Shown: piece by piece, positions 49,899-58,037 of the stretch
How positions within the stretch are numbered: position 1 is the first letter of the stretch
Layout: each line of letters begins with the position of its first letter
NCBI RefSeq assembly: GCF_043789415.1
Contig: NZ_JBDLLW010000001.1
Coordinates: forward strand, 186,001-250,000
From: Renibacterium sp043789415
GTDB taxonomy: Bacteria > Actinomycetota > Actinomycetes > Actinomycetales > Micrococcaceae
Direction of reading: 5' to 3'
DNA: 64,000 nt
The notes under the pieces: generated by a model
The model's database searches: none
What the model was told of the DNA's origin: nothing
The model's input: the letters and a program-made list of their open reading frames with translations, nothing else
Position numbers and translations under genes: made by a program

Positions 49899-50828
49899 AT
49901 GACGAAACAGAACATCGGACGAAGGACCTTGCTGTCGATGATCGGCGCCACCGCAGCGGTGGCAGCCACCGGCGCGGCAGTGATCAAGCCAGCCACAGCC
50001 AGCGCCGCCGGCGCTGTCACCGCGAAATCTGGACCGACCAGCGTGGTTTACATCGAAGTAAACAACAACAGCATGCTGAATGCGGGCAAGTACACCTTGA
50101 GTAACGGCGGCGATAAGGTCTTCGACGTCGCCGTGATCTTCGCCGCCAACATCAACTACAACACCTCGACTCAAAAGGCCTACCTGTACTTCAACGACCA
50201 GGTGACTGCCGTCCTGAACGACGCGCAGAACCAGATCAAACCGCTTCAGGACAAGGGCATCAAGGTCCTGCTCTCGATCCTTGGAAACCACCAGGGTGCC
50301 GGATTCGCCAACTTCCCCTCACAGGCCGCAGCCGCGGATTTCGCTGACCAGCTGGCGAACGCCGTCACCACTTACGGACTGGATGGCATCGATTTCGACG
50401 ACGAATACACCGAATACGGCAATAACGGAACCGGTCAGCCGAACGCCAGTTCTTTCTACTATCTCGTCACAGCGCTGCGGAATAAACTCGGCAGCGGGAA
50501 GCTGATCACCCTCTACGACATCGGGCCGTCCGCGGATCGCCTGAGCTACGCCGGAAACAGCATCGCCGACACCTTCGACTACTCCTGGAATCCCTACTAC
50601 GGCACCTGGTCCGATCCCAGGGGACCGAGTTCTAAGTCCCGGCGCTCCCCCGCTGCTGTGCAGATCAATTCCACCAGCACGACGACGGCCGCGAACTTCG
50701 CCCAGCGCACAGTGAACGAAGGCTACGGCGTTTACCTCACCTATGACCTGGGCGGCGGAAATTCGAGCAGTTACATTTCGTCGTTCACTCAGAAGCTATA
50801 TGGCAGTTCCGCCAGCTACACTCCCTGA
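49899..50828 (+). CDS. Secreted Endo H-like glycoside hydrolase family 18
   Basis: A 309-residue exported enzyme. GRRTLLSMIGATAAVAATGAAV is a twin-arginine signal; cleavage near ASA-A (36). The GH18 barrel has DGIDFDDEY at 162-170 (pattern DxxDxDxE, catalytic Glu E169), as in endo-beta-N-acetylglucosaminidase H, which cuts the chitobiose core of N-glycans and could also act on chitin-like chains. FIFAANINYNT-like and ITLYDIGPSAD strands fit the family. It is divergent from the phospholipase gene and precedes a terminator. Function on host or fungal glycoproteins is a reasonable guess. Confidence 0.92.
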   Translation: MTKQNIGRRTLLSMIGATAAVAATGAAVIKPATASAAGAVTAKSGPTSVVYIEVNNNSMLNAGKYTLSNGGDKVFDVAVIFAANINYNTSTQKAYLYFNDQVTAVLNDAQNQIKPLQDKGIKVLLSILGNHQGAGFANFPSQAAAADFADQLANAVTTYGLDGIDFDDEYTEYGNNGTGQPNASSFYYLVTALRNKLGSGKLITLYDIGPSADRLSYAGNSIADTFDYSWNPYYGTWSDPRGPSSKSRRSPAAVQINSTSTTTAANFAQRTVNEGYGVYLTYDLGGGNSSSYISSFTQKLYGSSASYTP

Positions 50829-50887
50829 TCAGCTGGGCTCTTCTTCGCTGCCCATCCGTGAGTGTTATTGGCGGGGTTGGCGGGACG

Positions 50888-50935
50888 TTTGAGGGCGCTT
50901 TTGCTCGGCGGTTGCTGAACAAAAGCGCCCTCAAA
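50888..50935 (+). terminator. Terminator after the GH18 gene
   Basis: Arms TTTGAGGGCGCTTTTG and complement, 16 bases each, with a 16-base loop, lie 60 bases after the GH18 stop and close to the convergent UvrA-like stop; suited to both. Confidence 0.85.
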
Positions 50936-50952
50936 AATTCTCATTCCGGTGG

Positions 50953-53343
50953 CTATCGGCCTATATAGGCGGCCAGATGCTCCCCGGTGAGCGTGGATTT
51001 AGCGGCGACGAGATCGGCGGGGGTACCCTCGAAAACGATCTTTCCGCCGTCGTGACCGGCGCCCGGCCCCAGGTCGATGATCCAATCGGCATGCGCCATC
51101 ACGGCTTGGTGATGCTCGATCACCAGGACCGATTTACCGGAATCGACGAGCCGATCGAGCAGCCCGAGCAGTTGCTCAACATCTGCCAGGTGCAAACCGG
51201 TGGTCGGCTCATCGAGCACATAGATCCCGCCCTTCTCCCCCATATGGGTCGCCAGCTTGAGCCGCTGCCGTTCACCGCCGGAGAGCGTGGTCAGCGGCTG
51301 CCCCAGACTGAGATACCCCAGGCCGACGTCGGAAAGCCGGTTCAGAATCGCGTGCGCGGCAGGTAACTTGGCCTCACCAGCGCCGAAGAACTGCTCGGCT
51401 TCGGCCACCGACATGGCGAGCACTTCACTGATGTCCTTGCCACCCAGGTGGTATTCCAGCACAGAAGCATCGAATCGTTTGCCTTCGCATACCTCACAGG
51501 GTGTGGAAACGCTCGCCATCACGCCAAGATCGGTGTAGATCACCCCGGCACCGTTGCAGTTGGGGCAAGCGCCCTCGGAATTCGCGCTGAACAAAGCCGG
51601 TTTAACACCGTTGGCTTTTGCGAAAGCCTTACGGATCGGTTCCAGCAAGCCGGTGTAGGTTGCTGGATTGCTGCGTCGAGAGCCCTTGATGGCACCCTGA
51701 TCAATAGCCACCACGCCTTCTCGTCCGGAGACCGAACCATGGATCAGCGAACTCTTGCCCGAGCCAGCCACCCCGGTGATCACCACGAGGGCACCGAGCG
51801 GAATATCGACGTCGACGTTCTGCAAGTTATTTGCCTTCGCGCCGCGGATTTCCAGGGCCCCGGTGGCTTTGCGCACGGTCTCCTTGAGGGTCGCCCGATC
51901 ATCGAGATGCCGACCGGTCAAGGTATCACTGGCCCTCAAGCCTTCCAGTGTTCCCTGGTAGCAAATGCTGCCGCCTGCCGCCCCTGCCCGTGGGCCGAGG
52001 TCGACGACGTGATCAGCAATCGCGATCATTTCAGGCTTATGCTCTACCACCAGAACCGTATTGCCCTTATCCCGCAAGCGCAGCAGGAGCTGATTCATCC
52101 GCTCGATGTCATGCGGATGCAGGCCGATAGTGGGCTCATCGAAGACATAAGTGACGTCGGTGAGCGAGGAGCCCAGGTGCCTGATCATCTTGGTCCGCTG
52201 CGCCTCGCCTCCGGAGAGCGTGCCCGCCGGGCGATCCAGCGAGAGGTAGCCGAGCCCGATCTCCACGAAGGATTCCAGGGTGTCGAGCAGAACTGCCAGC
52301 AGCGGTGCCACCGATGGCTTTTTGAGCCCGCGGACCCAGTCAGCCAGATCACTGATCTGCATGGCGCAGGCGTCGGCGATATTGATTCCTTCAATTTTCG
52401 AGGAGCGCGCTGCCTCAGAGAGCCTGGTACCACCGCATTCCGGGCAGCTGGTGAACGTCACCACGCGCTCGACGAAGGCCCTGATATGCGGTTGCATCGC
52501 CTCGACGTCCTTGGAGAGGAAGGACTTCTGAATGCCCGGGATCAGCCCTGAATAAGTCAGATTGATCCCGTCAACCTTGATCTTTGTCGGCTCCTTGTAG
52601 AGCAGATCCTCTAACTCACGCTTGCTGAAGTCCTTGATCGGCTTGTCCGGATCGAAGAAGCCACTGCCCCGGAAGATCCGGCCATACCAGCCGTCCATAC
52701 TGTAACCGGGAATCGTGACGGCACCCTCATTGAGCGTTTTGCTGTCATCGTAGAGCTGGGTCAGATCGAAATCGGTCACCGATCCACGGCCCTCGCACCG
52801 CGGGCACATCCCACCGGTGATGCTGAAACTGCGGCGTTCCTTTGTCGTCTTGCCGCCGCGTTCCAGAGTGACCGCGCCGGCTCCGCTGATCGAGGCGACG
52901 TTGAAGGAATAGGCTTGCGGTGAGCCGATATGCGGTTCACCAAGGCGGCTGAAAATGATCCGCAGCATAGCGTTGACGTCGGTTGCGGTGCCCACCGTGG
53001 AGCGCGTATTGGCTCCCATCCGTTCCTGATCGACGAGGATCGCAGTGGTCAGACCGTCCAGGACGTCGACGTCCGGACGTGCCTGGTTCGGCATGAACCC
53101 CTGCACGAAGGCGCTGTAGGTCTCATTGATCATCCGCTGCGACTCTGCAGCGATGGTGCCGAAGACCAGGGAACTCTTGCCTGAACCGGAAACCCCGGTG
53201 AAAACGGTGAGCCGTCGTTTCGGGATCTCCAGGCTGATGTCCTTGAGATTGTTCTCGCGCGCCCCCTGCACGCGAATCAAGTCGTGACTGTCCGCAATAT
53301 GCTGCGTGGTTGAGGAGGCCTCTGTACCGTTCTGCTTGCTCAT
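50953..53343 (-). CDS. UvrA-like excinuclease paralogue (ABC ATPase without flanking domains)
   Basis: A 796-residue protein, shorter than housekeeping UvrA (about 950). Two ABC modules: Walker A GVSGSGKSSLVFGTI and GVAGSGKSSLIHGSV, signatures LSGGEAQR and LSGGERQR, with Zn-finger CxxC pairs (CPRCEGRG, CPECGGTR, CPNCNGAG and CEVCEG). It resembles the UvrA-like group (DrrC/UvrA2 type) that lacks part of the UvrB-binding region and often gives drug resistance in producers. Neighbours do not show its role. The true UvrA is presumably elsewhere. The start is at 53343; the upstream gap of 187 bases contains no ORF. Confidence 0.92.
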   Translation of the reverse strand: MSKQNGTEASSTTQHIADSHDLIRVQGARENNLKDISLEIPKRRLTVFTGVSGSGKSSLVFGTIAAESQRMINETYSAFVQGFMPNQARPDVDVLDGLTTAILVDQERMGANTRSTVGTATDVNAMLRIIFSRLGEPHIGSPQAYSFNVASISGAGAVTLERGGKTTKERRSFSITGGMCPRCEGRGSVTDFDLTQLYDDSKTLNEGAVTIPGYSMDGWYGRIFRGSGFFDPDKPIKDFSKRELEDLLYKEPTKIKVDGINLTYSGLIPGIQKSFLSKDVEAMQPHIRAFVERVVTFTSCPECGGTRLSEAARSSKIEGINIADACAMQISDLADWVRGLKKPSVAPLLAVLLDTLESFVEIGLGYLSLDRPAGTLSGGEAQRTKMIRHLGSSLTDVTYVFDEPTIGLHPHDIERMNQLLLRLRDKGNTVLVVEHKPEMIAIADHVVDLGPRAGAAGGSICYQGTLEGLRASDTLTGRHLDDRATLKETVRKATGALEIRGAKANNLQNVDVDIPLGALVVITGVAGSGKSSLIHGSVSGREGVVAIDQGAIKGSRRSNPATYTGLLEPIRKAFAKANGVKPALFSANSEGACPNCNGAGVIYTDLGVMASVSTPCEVCEGKRFDASVLEYHLGGKDISEVLAMSVAEAEQFFGAGEAKLPAAHAILNRLSDVGLGYLSLGQPLTTLSGGERQRLKLATHMGEKGGIYVLDEPTTGLHLADVEQLLGLLDRLVDSGKSVLVIEHHQAVMAHADWIIDLGPGAGHDGGKIVFEGTPADLVAAKSTLTGEHLAAYIGR

Positions 53344-53530
53344 AGGTCTCTTTTCTCTCGGCGAAACCCCGCTCCGGGATTCCGTCAGCGACGCTGTGTA
53401 TACCCCTCATGCTATCCGTGGCTCGCTAGCCAGCGCTTCTCCATTCCTGACCTTTTGAGGCTGATTTACTCCCGGGTCAGCAAGGGACCTCGTGTGAGCT
53501 GAACTGCGGAGCCAGCTCACCGGGTGCTCA

Positions 53531-54109
53531 TCAGGTCACTGGATCGATCACCTTGCTGACGATCCAGGCGTGTTTGCCGACCTGCCGCTTCCGGCTGAAA
53601 CCAAACTGTTCAAAGAGCTCGACCGTCGCGCTGAAGAGGAAAGCCCCCGGAGCTTGGCGCCCCTGCGTCACCTCAGTGATCGCTTCGGTAAGTCCACCAC
53701 CCGACCGAGCGATCAATTCCAAGGCACCTTCCAGGGCGAGCTTCGCAATGCCTTGGCCGCGGTGCTTTCGATCGGCATAGAAACAAGTGATTCTCCACGC
53801 TGGGACGGGCGGTGCGTCCTTGAGGTATTCACGTTTGTGTTTGATCTCCGAGAGCTCTTCCGGGCTGCCGAACTGACACCAGCCCTGGGCGAGGCCATCC
53901 TGGTCGAAGACCAGAGCGGCATGAGCCCGATCGGTGAGCACTCGTTGCTGCTTGAGCATACGATGATCACCTCCCGCATTGCGCTCGGGGTGAAACCCAA
54001 TACACCAACAACCGCCGAAGATTCCGTTATTCCGCTCGACGAGCTCCGCAAAAGCACTCCAGGTGGAGGCGTCGAGTGGGCGAGTCGTATATAGCTGCTG
54101 AGTCATCAT
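53531..54109 (-). CDS. GNAT-family N-acetyltransferase
   Basis: A 192-residue acetyltransferase. The acetyl-CoA motif A is RITCFYADRKHRGQGIAKLALEGAL (about residues 105-130, R/QxxGxG/A as RGQGIA), and the fold begins TTRPLDASTWSAFAELVERN. Two Cys residues are in GGCWCIGFH, an unusual N-terminal motif also seen in some GNAT proteins annotated as acting on amines. Its stop is the distal end of a three-gene minus-strand operon; the start overlaps the hydrolase stop by 4 bases. Substrate unknown. Confidence 0.85.
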   Translation of the reverse strand: MMTQQLYTTRPLDASTWSAFAELVERNNGIFGGCWCIGFHPERNAGGDHRMLKQQRVLTDRAHAALVFDQDGLAQGWCQFGSPEELSEIKHKREYLKDAPPVPAWRITCFYADRKHRGQGIAKLALEGALELIARSGGGLTEAITEVTQGRQAPGAFLFSATVELFEQFGFSRKRQVGKHAWIVSKVIDPVT

Positions 54110-54789
54110 GACTCCGCGATAGCTGCGAGGATTCGGGCAAGTTCCCCGGGCTTGCTCAGCATCGGCCAGTGCCCGGAGTCGATATCGACGAAGCTGAGCT
54201 GCTTGGCCCGAGTGAGTTCGGGCACTTCGCCGTCATCGATCCACTCCTGGGCCTGAGCCGGACTGAACTCGGGGCATACCAGTACCACTGGCACCTCGAA
54301 GCGCCTTTCATCCTGCAATCGCACCGTGCCCTTGGTCACCGCCGCCGGAACGGGAACCGCAGCTGCTGCGATGCGCTGCCGGGTCTCTTCGTCCAGGTCA
54401 GCGGCGTCCGGACCGTCAAAAGGCTCCCAGCCGGGGAAGAGTACGGCGCCGTCCGTGGGCTCAAAGAAATCCGCATAGGCCTTTCCGTCCTCAGAGGGGA
54501 AACCGCCGATCAGCACGGCTTGAGCGACTTTTTCCGGCCGCCGATCGGCCGCCAGCCAAGCCAGCGAACACGCAGCAGAGTGCCCGACCACCAGCGGATT
54601 TCCCAAGGCTTGGTCCACCGCGTCGACGACTGCAGCGAGCTGCTCCTCCAGTGTCGCTGAGGCGGCTCCGTCGCCTTGCCCCGGCAGGGTTAACGGCAGG
54701 GGCCGATGACCAAGGGCTTTCAGTTCGGCGGCGACTTCTTGCCAAGCGGTTCCGTCGAGCCACAGACCAGCGATCAGAATGATGTCCAT
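54106..54789 (-). CDS. Alpha/beta hydrolase
   Basis: A 227-residue hydrolase. IILIAGLWLDGTAWQEVAAELKALGHRPLPLTLPGQGDG is the oxyanion side, NPLVVGHSAACSLAWL the nucleophile elbow (Ser in GHSAA), with the His in DIDSGHWPMLS near the C-terminus. It resembles small serine hydrolases of the AB_hydrolase_6 group; some cut lactones or esters. The start at 54789 lies 16 bases inside the preceding pentapeptide-DinB gene, and the end overlaps the GNAT gene, so the three are co-translated. Longer upstream readings overlap that gene too far and are rejected. Confidence 0.85.
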   Translation of the reverse strand: MDIILIAGLWLDGTAWQEVAAELKALGHRPLPLTLPGQGDGAASATLEEQLAAVVDAVDQALGNPLVVGHSAACSLAWLAADRRPEKVAQAVLIGGFPSEDGKAYADFFEPTDGAVLFPGWEPFDGPDAADLDEETRQRIAAAAVPVPAAVTKGTVRLQDERRFEVPVVLVCPEFSPAQAQEWIDDGEVPELTRAKQLSFVDIDSGHWPMLSKPGELARILAAIAES

Positions 54790-55613
54790 GATGAGTTCCC
54801 TCTCTTCTGTAATGTTTCGAGCACTGCTAGGTCGCGCTCGGCGTAGAGCCGATGCTCCCATTCTTCGTTGAGCACGGTATTCAGGCATTCCTTGAGCGGA
54901 AACCCTTCCAGCCTCGGCCAACCGGGTTCAGTCCGCGTCACCGCGGAACCGAGTTGCTCCTCGGTCAGCGATTTGATGAACGCTCCAACTCTGCCCTGGC
55001 GCTCGGTTCGGACCGCCATCACCTGCTCCAGTGAGGGACGAGCTTCACGGTTCCAGGGAATGCCTTCCCAGCCAGGAGCTTCGTCCCAGGGCAAGTCCAA
55101 AGGGTGCCAGGGGGAGATCTCGCCCAGGGCCATCCGGTTGATCCAGGCTGCGCTGGCGAAGTTGAGGTGGCGCAGGGTCTGGATGAAGGACCATTCACCG
55201 TCGACCGACTGGTGCAGCAGTTCTTCTGGGAGCGCCTTTGCCCTTTCCAGGGTGCCAGCCCATAAGCGTAAGAGGATTTCCCAGGCTTCCCTGAAGCCTT
55301 CACTGCTCTCAGGCCGCATCTTCGCGCGCTCCGGCATCCTACGGTTCAACTCAGCATCCACCAAGGGTCCGATATCGACGCCGTTCACCACGACGTTGAT
55401 CAGCTCACCACTGATCCTCACATCCTTGAGCTCTACACCGCTCCACACACTGTGTTCAATCAATACAGCGCGGAACTCGGCCCCGCTGAGGTTGATATTG
55501 CGCAGCCGGGCGTCTTTTAAACTGACTCGGCTGAAAACTGACTTGTCCAGATTCACTTCTTCGAATCGTGTCTCGCTGAGGTTTTGATCTCGAAATTCGG
55601 TCATAGAACTCAT
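54774..55613 (-). CDS. Pentapeptide-repeat plus DinB-like fusion protein
   Basis: A 279-residue two-part protein. Residues 5-70 are pentapeptide repeats (ALNLS-type: SETRFEEVNLDKSVFSRVSLKDARLRNINLSGAEFRAV), forming a right-handed beta-helix; residues 100-279 are DinB-like (WEILLRLWAGTLERAKALPEELLHQSVDGEWSFIQTLRHLNFASAAWINRM), where His in LRHLNF and others may bind metal. Such fusions are seen in actinomycetes; the DinB part may be thiol-linked, the helix may bind a partner. It is the first gene of the operon and is divergent from the WYL regulator. Confidence 0.85.
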   Translation of the reverse strand: MSSMTEFRDQNLSETRFEEVNLDKSVFSRVSLKDARLRNINLSGAEFRAVLIEHSVWSGVELKDVRISGELINVVVNGVDIGPLVDAELNRRMPERAKMRPESSEGFREAWEILLRLWAGTLERAKALPEELLHQSVDGEWSFIQTLRHLNFASAAWINRMALGEISPWHPLDLPWDEAPGWEGIPWNREARPSLEQVMAVRTERQGRVGAFIKSLTEEQLGSAVTRTEPGWPRLEGFPLKECLNTVLNEEWEHRLYAERDLAVLETLQKRGNSSWTSF

Positions 55614-55674
55614 CGTAGATACGATTCCGGACGATTTACTTCCGGTTTAAAAAGAACTTCGATAACCTGTTCGA

Positions 55675-56664
55675 GTGCCTCCGGATCTGAGTCCCACAGC
55701 CCGCGCCCTGCGGACCCTGAATTTCTTACAGGCCCGCCCCGGGGCAACCGCCGACGAACTCGCCGAACGACTGGGCGTCTCCGAAAGAGCGGCACGCCGC
55801 TATGTGGAGATCCTGCGAGAGGCCGGCGTCCCGGTGGAATCGGCACGTGGCCCTTATGGTGGCTATCGCTTGGGGCAGGCAGCTAAGCTTCCTCCGGTGA
55901 GCTTCACCCAGGACGAAGCGCTGGGCCTAGTGATGGCCGTTTTGGACAGCAACCCCGCCGCCAGCGATCCCGATGATCTGATCGGCGCAGCCCTGGACAA
56001 AGTCATCAAGGTGTTGCCCGAGGAAATTGCTCGTCAGGCCCGGGCGCTGCGAGAACACGCTTCGACCACTCCCGAGAGAACATCGCACCGGGTGGATCCC
56101 GCCGTCACCAGCTCATTGATCACAGCGGTTTCGGCGCGGCAGTGTGCCGAGATCAGCTATCGACCTAAATCCGGAGAAGAATGGACCGGCGCAGTTGACC
56201 CTTGGGCTGTGGTGGTCCGCTATGGTCGGTGGTATTTACTCTGCCGCTCCCATCGTTCGAATGCGGTCCGCACGTATCGACTGGATCGGATTCTGCACGT
56301 CCAGCGACGTGCAGAGAGATTTCAGCCGCCTGAAGATCTGGACCCCGTGGCGAGCCTGGAAGAACATCTAGGACTCGGCTGGGAGTTTCCCACTCGAGTG
56401 GTCTTCGATGCGCCGCTGAGCGAAGTGAGGCACTGGATACGACCCACCATGGGCAGACTCGAAAAACGACACGGGCATTGCATCCTGATCGGCAGCACGA
56501 GCAATCCCGCCATGTACGCCCAGGAATGGCTGGCCAGCATCCCCTTCAGCTTTTATCTCGAAGAGAGCCCCGAGCTCCTAGTTGAAGTGGAAAAAATTGC
56601 TTCACGCTTCACCGCCGCTCAGCACAACAGTCAAGGAATCGAATCGATGGAGAGAACCCAGTGA
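55675..56664 (+). CDS. YafY-type transcriptional regulator with WYL domain
   Basis: A 329-residue regulator: N-terminal winged helix (ALRTLNFLQARPGATADELAERLGVSERAARRYVEILREAGVPVESARGPYGGYRLG, about 10-65), a central linker, and the WYL domain (about 140-230, ISYRPKSGEEWTGAVDPWAVVVRYGRWYLLCRSHRSNAVRTYRLDRI) with a WCX C-terminal part. WYL domains sense nucleotides or other ligands and are frequent in phage-defence and DNA-damage regulators. The start is GTG. It is divergent from the pentapeptide-DinB operon and probably controls it. It ends 1 base from the convergent DUF6504-like gene. Confidence 0.9.
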   Translation: MPPDLSPTARALRTLNFLQARPGATADELAERLGVSERAARRYVEILREAGVPVESARGPYGGYRLGQAAKLPPVSFTQDEALGLVMAVLDSNPAASDPDDLIGAALDKVIKVLPEEIARQARALREHASTTPERTSHRVDPAVTSSLITAVSARQCAEISYRPKSGEEWTGAVDPWAVVVRYGRWYLLCRSHRSNAVRTYRLDRILHVQRRAERFQPPEDLDPVASLEEHLGLGWEFPTRVVFDAPLSEVRHWIRPTMGRLEKRHGHCILIGSTSNPAMYAQEWLASIPFSFYLEESPELLVEVEKIASRFTAAQHNSQGIESMERTQ

Positions 56665-56665
56665 G

Positions 56666-56962
56666 CTAGTGCAGAGCCTCCAGCGGAAACCGCGCATCGT
56701 TCATCTTAAGCAATCTCCACTGACCGCCGCCGATTCGATGAGTGAGGCTCATCCTCCGCCGGGAATGCTCAGGATGCGTGACTTCAAGTTCCCAGAGCTC
56801 GTATTCCGCAGTGCCCGCTCCCCCGGCATTCAGGTAGCCGGAAAGCGCAAAAAGCCGTCGTCGCCCCGAAACCACCTGGTAGCTTTCACCGCGCCAGATG
56901 AGTTCTACAGGACGGCATCCCGCGCCGCTTTGCACGGTTATTGATTCGCTAAAAGTGCCCAC
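56666..56962 (-). CDS. DUF6504-like protein
   Basis: A 98-residue protein read from GTG at 56962: GTFSESITVQSG, PVELIWRGESYQV, AEYELWELEVTH and WRLLKMNDA follow the DUF6504 pattern (GxFSExI, WRGxxYxV, W-x-LEV, WRLxxxxD). In relatives it is linked to imuB/dnaE2 mutagenesis genes, but neither is here. A longer reading from ATG 57037 would place an SOS-like palindrome inside the coding region, so the GTG start is preferred. A weak site AAGGGG lies about 12 bases before it. Confidence 0.7.
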   Translation of the reverse strand: MGTFSESITVQSGAGCRPVELIWRGESYQVVSGRRRLFALSGYLNAGGAGTAEYELWELEVTHPEHSRRRMSLTHRIGGGQWRLLKMNDARFPLEALH

Positions 56963-57003
56963 GCTACGCCGCCGCCCCTTCGACCCATCAGCAATTACAG
57001 TTA

Positions 57004-57021
57004 TTCGAATATATATTCGAA
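57004..57021. promoter_or_regulatory. LexA-like (SOS) palindrome upstream of the DUF6504-like gene
   Basis: TTCGAATATATATTCGAA is a perfect 18-base palindrome whose outer TCGAA/TTCGA half-sites match the actinobacterial SOS box (TCGAAC-N4-GTTCGA) except for one base per half. It is 42 bases upstream of the proposed start and 177 before the divergent GNAT start. A second repeat, GTGGA-N4-TCCAC (57024-57037), adjoins it. Confidence 0.6.
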
Positions 57022-57197
57022 ATGTGGAAAAGTCCACTATTTTTACCCAGCGTTTTCCCAGCTAGTTTCCAAGTCATCACGTAGCACCGACACCCCAAAC
57101 CCGTCTAGCATGGCAGTAGAGTTCGGTGGGGCGCGCTCAGGCGATCTCGAGTACGCGCGACCGCCAAGCAGCAAGATCTTAGACGAAGGAGTGATCC

Positions 57198-57701
57198 ATG
57201 AGCGGCAAAGTCATCCTTATTGCGCGGACCTCTCCCCTGCAACTGGAACTGAATATCAATACTCGGTCCCTCAGCGCTGACGACATTGAGACGCTGGGCA
57301 AACTGTATTTCGATGCCTACGATAAAGGCCTAGCGGAACAGACCCTTGAGGAAGCAACCGCGAATATCGCAGCGAGTTTTGACGGGAAATACGGAAAACT
57401 GCTGACGGACGCCTCCCAGGTAGCGCTCGATGACGACGGAAACATCGTGGCTGGCGTTTTGGTGGTAGAGCGCTCAAGCTATGACGGCACTCCGGACGCA
57501 CCCTTCCTGATTGAGCTGTTCACGGATAGGGATCACCGGCGCCAAGGCCTAGCCGAACGGCTCGTCATCACCTCCGCCGATAAGCTCTTCAACCTGGGCT
57601 ACCGGGAAGTGGCAGTCCGGGTCAAAGAGAGCAACTCGGCCGCGCTGGCACTTTACCTCTCACTCGACTTCCAGCGTTGGGACGCCGAACAGGAAGACTG
57701 A
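57198..57701 (+). CDS. GNAT-family N-acetyltransferase
   Basis: A 167-residue GNAT protein. The acetyl-CoA motif is FLIELFTDRDHRRQGLAERLVITSADKLFNLGYREVAVRVKESNSAALALYLSLDFQRW (residues about 100-160), with the RxxGxA loop RRQGLA. The N-terminal part begins with a strand/helix pattern LNTRSLSADDIETLGKLYFDAYDKGLAEQTLEEA. The ATG at 57198 is preceded by GAAGGAG. It may acetylate a small molecule or a peptide N-terminus. It is co-directional with mycoredoxin, 61 bases before it. Confidence 0.88.
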   Translation: MSGKVILIARTSPLQLELNINTRSLSADDIETLGKLYFDAYDKGLAEQTLEEATANIAASFDGKYGKLLTDASQVALDDDGNIVAGVLVVERSSYDGTPDAPFLIELFTDRDHRRQGLAERLVITSADKLFNLGYREVAVRVKESNSAALALYLSLDFQRWDAEQED

Positions 57702-57762
57702 ATCAGGAATAGCCCGCGGGCTCAACTGGTTAAGAGTGGTGAGAGTTCTAAGAAGGAGCGAA

Positions 57763-58026
57763 ATGGCTGAAGAATATACCCCCGAAACCGGCAGCATCAC
57801 GATGTTTTCCACCTCCTGGTGCGGATATTGCCGACGTTTGAAGTCCCAGTTGGATTCTTCTGGTATCGGTTACACCGAGATCAATATCGAAGAGGTGCCG
57901 GGCACCGCTGAACTCGTTGAGAAATTGAACAACGGCAACCAGACAGTGCCCACGGTGATCTTCCCGGATGGCAGTTCAGCCACCAACCCCTCGCTAGCCG
58001 AGGTCAAGCAGCGGATCGCCGTCTAA
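57763..58026 (+). CDS. Mycoredoxin (glutaredoxin-like protein)
   Basis: An 87-residue thioredoxin-fold protein with active-site CGYC at 20-23 (SITMFSTSWCGYCRRLKSQLDSSGIGYTEINIEEV), the cis-Pro motif TVPTVIFPDGS and a NPS end. The short form fits mycoredoxin-1, which reduces S-mycothiolated proteins and mixed disulfides in actinomycetes. AAGGAGCG lies just before the ATG at 57763; an upstream start lacks this. Its presence supports the presence of the mycothiol system. Confidence 0.93.
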   Translation: MAEEYTPETGSITMFSTSWCGYCRRLKSQLDSSGIGYTEINIEEVPGTAELVEKLNNGNQTVPTVIFPDGSSATNPSLAEVKQRIAV

Positions 58027-58037
58027 GCACAGGGCAC

